This document shows positions 62,476 to 64,000 of a stretch of 64,000 nt of DNA, one piece after another. The stretch's first letter is position 1; each line of letters opens with the position of its first letter. The notes beneath the pieces were generated by a model that saw only the letters and a program-made list of their open reading frames with translations, had not been told where the DNA came from and searched no databases. Source of the DNA: Parapristionchus giblindavisi (taxonomy: Eukaryota; Nematoda; Chromadorea; Rhabditida; Diplogasteridae); contig CALSFV010000438.1 in the NCBI GenBank assembly GCA_943737045.1, positions 62,001 through 126,000 of the forward strand, read 5' to 3'. A program made the position numbers and the translations under genes.

Positions 62476-62905
62476 CTGCAATGGGGGTTGGTATAATTGA
62501 GTGGATGTTTTTCTAAACGGCAATCTTGTGTTTGTCAGTCACACACGCGGCGATTCAGTGGTAAGAATATTTATCATACTGGCCTGTGGCTTATATACAG
62601 GATAATGTGTCTGTGGAATGTAATAACAAAATGATAGACTATGATAAAGAAGAGAGCATAGACAGATAGAGGGGCAGTCATAAGGGATAGATAAAGATCT
62701 ATTGAATATGCGGAAGGACAATGAAGCAAATGATACACTATGATCGATGATTCATCGTTCATCGACACTCCACCTCGGGAAGTGAACTACATAGGTAGAT
62801 ACTACACAGGTTAAGGGTTGAATAGAGTAAGGCTAAAGATACATACGAGAATTATGACGGATTGACTAATCTAACGATTGAATGGTTGAGAGAGAAAGAA
62901 CCAGA

Positions 62906-63488
62906 CTACTCGTTCTTCATATGGGGAATCTTATAATAGAGAGTGAGAACAACAAAGCAAGTAATAAGTATAATTATTGAATAAGGTGGAAGGTTGAATC
63001 CTAACCTCTCTTCGAGGGCCTCAATCATATTTGACACAATGATTGGGATTGACTGCATAGCCTTCGTTGCTCCTGTGACCGCGAAGACCGAGGTAGTCGA
63101 GAGAGTTCCTTCCAGCTGTATCCTTGTTGTTCCTCCTCCGCATCGAAGAGTACATGATGACGATAGGCGATTCCGATCATAGACGAGTTGAACCTTCCTG
63201 ATCTCTAGAGATCCACATTCAACGGAGAATCGTGGTCCTTGATCACAGATGACATGTCCAAGTGATGGGCTTCGACTTTCACATTGATAAGAAAGGATAG
63301 CTCCAGATGTACACGAGTGGCATCCTTCGATTGCGAGTGGCTTCATCTTGCAGTCCATCTTCGTTTGTATCTTCTCAATCTTCCAGCGCTTGACGACAAT
63401 TTGGAGAGACACCGATGCCGATGATGATTCCACTGCGATCCTTCCTTCCTCGGTGTTCTTGATTGTCAAAAATGTTAAAACGCGCTCT
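62906..63488 (-). CDS. Phlebovirus-Gc-like envelope glycoprotein C-terminal exon
   Basis: A ~193-residue open exon on the minus strand. A pyrimidine-rich acceptor (CCCTTACAG, 63497-63489) precedes it, and it ends in a stop at 62906-62908. The Cys pattern around GCHSCTSGA, a second Cys cluster and a C-terminal hydrophobic segment (YSIIILITCFVVLTLYYKI) followed by a six-residue tail fit the end of a class II fusion glycoprotein of the phlebovirus G2 type. Nematode BEL/Pao-type retroelements are known to carry captured env genes of this kind. No gag, pol or LTR is recognisable nearby in the window. It may be a remnant of such an element or a host-retained copy. The fusion region itself would be upstream and is not seen. 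Confidence 0.5.
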
Positions 63489-63904
63489 CTGTAAGGGCGG
63501 AGGGGGGGGGGGCACAAAGTTTCAAAATCATCCTAGACCATTCATATTTGGTGGTTAGAGTCCCTAGGGGTGGGATACACTTCAGCCAAAAAAATTACCC
63601 GAATTATCGATTTTGATCTACCAAAAGTGAAAAAATCAAATTGATTTTTCCTATCGTGTCATATATCATTCGGAAGAGCGTTGAAAGTTATGTAAAACTG
63701 ACAAGTTTCAAAAGATTTCATTCATTGGTTTTTGAGAAAAATCCGATTATAAAATAGTAACTTCCACTTTCAGAAATAATCATAGAAAAACAACAACTGA
63801 AATAACTAGAAATCATGTGGCGTATTATAAAAACCAATTAAAACAGTCTAGAACATCGAAAAAAAGATGATTAGGAGCCAAAACGGAACTAAAAAAAATT
63901 TGCA

Positions 63905-63985
63905 AAAATTTTGACCCGTTGCCGGAATCGAACCTGCGTCGAGAATTGTAACGCTAAAAAGCGTTAGTTTTTTGCCAATATGTCA
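63905..63985 (-). other. tRNA-like sequence near the right edge
   Basis: On the minus strand GCAGGTTCGATTCCGGC (B-box with paired T arm) is preceded by CTAACGCTTTTTAGCGTTAC, which forms a hairpin. The acceptor end is not resolved. It is similar in style to the other tRNA-like heads. 63540-63900 has no recognised feature. Confidence 0.4.
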
Positions 63986-64000
63986 TATTCCGGAACGCAG

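Overview
The window is from an animal nuclear genome. Its genes have many short introns and belong to animal families (a CYFIP/Sra-1 C-terminal half and an ALIX BRO1 domain). The rest is mostly transposable elements, foldback DNA and satellite. A nematode is my best guess, with moderate confidence. The clues are a gene whose ATG sits one base after a 3' splice site about 450 bp behind another gene's stop, a phlebovirus-Gc-like envelope exon, a Tc1-like element with Tc1-style termini, and frequent TACGGTA/TACTGTA words.

Layout: 1-10625 is a 41-bp satellite. 10.6-17.6 kb is gene-poor and holds a foldback element, a minisatellite split by a TA-flanked MITE, and dispersed repeats with tRNA-like parts. 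17658-20481 (minus) is seven exons of an ALIX-like BRO1 domain. 21431-36229 (plus) is the C-terminal ~480 residues of CYFIP. It is heavily invaded by MITEs, contains a ~2.5 kb inverted duplication of its own exons, carries an in-frame TAG and appears to lack one conserved exon. 37.4-39.7 kb is a LINE reverse transcriptase. 40.1-49.8 kb is a ~330-bp tandem array split by two head-to-tail Penelope-like elements (PLEs). 53545-55097 is a dead Tc1-like transposon. 56.5-62.5 kb (minus) is a seven-exon gene for an unrecognised 142-aa protein, hit by a second PLE with a 229-bp target duplication, preceded by the 3' end of another gene. 62906-63488 (minus) is an envelope-glycoprotein-like exon.

The main discovery candidate is in the PLEs. 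Their 3' regions hold every conserved hammerhead ribozyme core position in a rearranged strand order. The CUGANGA strand is in the loop of one hairpin, and the cleavage and GAAA strands are in the loop of a second. Stems I and II would form by loop-loop pairing. Two divergent families keep the core while all helices covary. A separate 119-bp genomic fragment starts within one base of the predicted cleavage site. The elements also have the GIY-YIG endonuclease encoded upstream of the reverse transcriptase, the permuted order of the Naiad-type PLE clade.

All statements come from reading the sequence by eye. No alignment, folding or database search was run.
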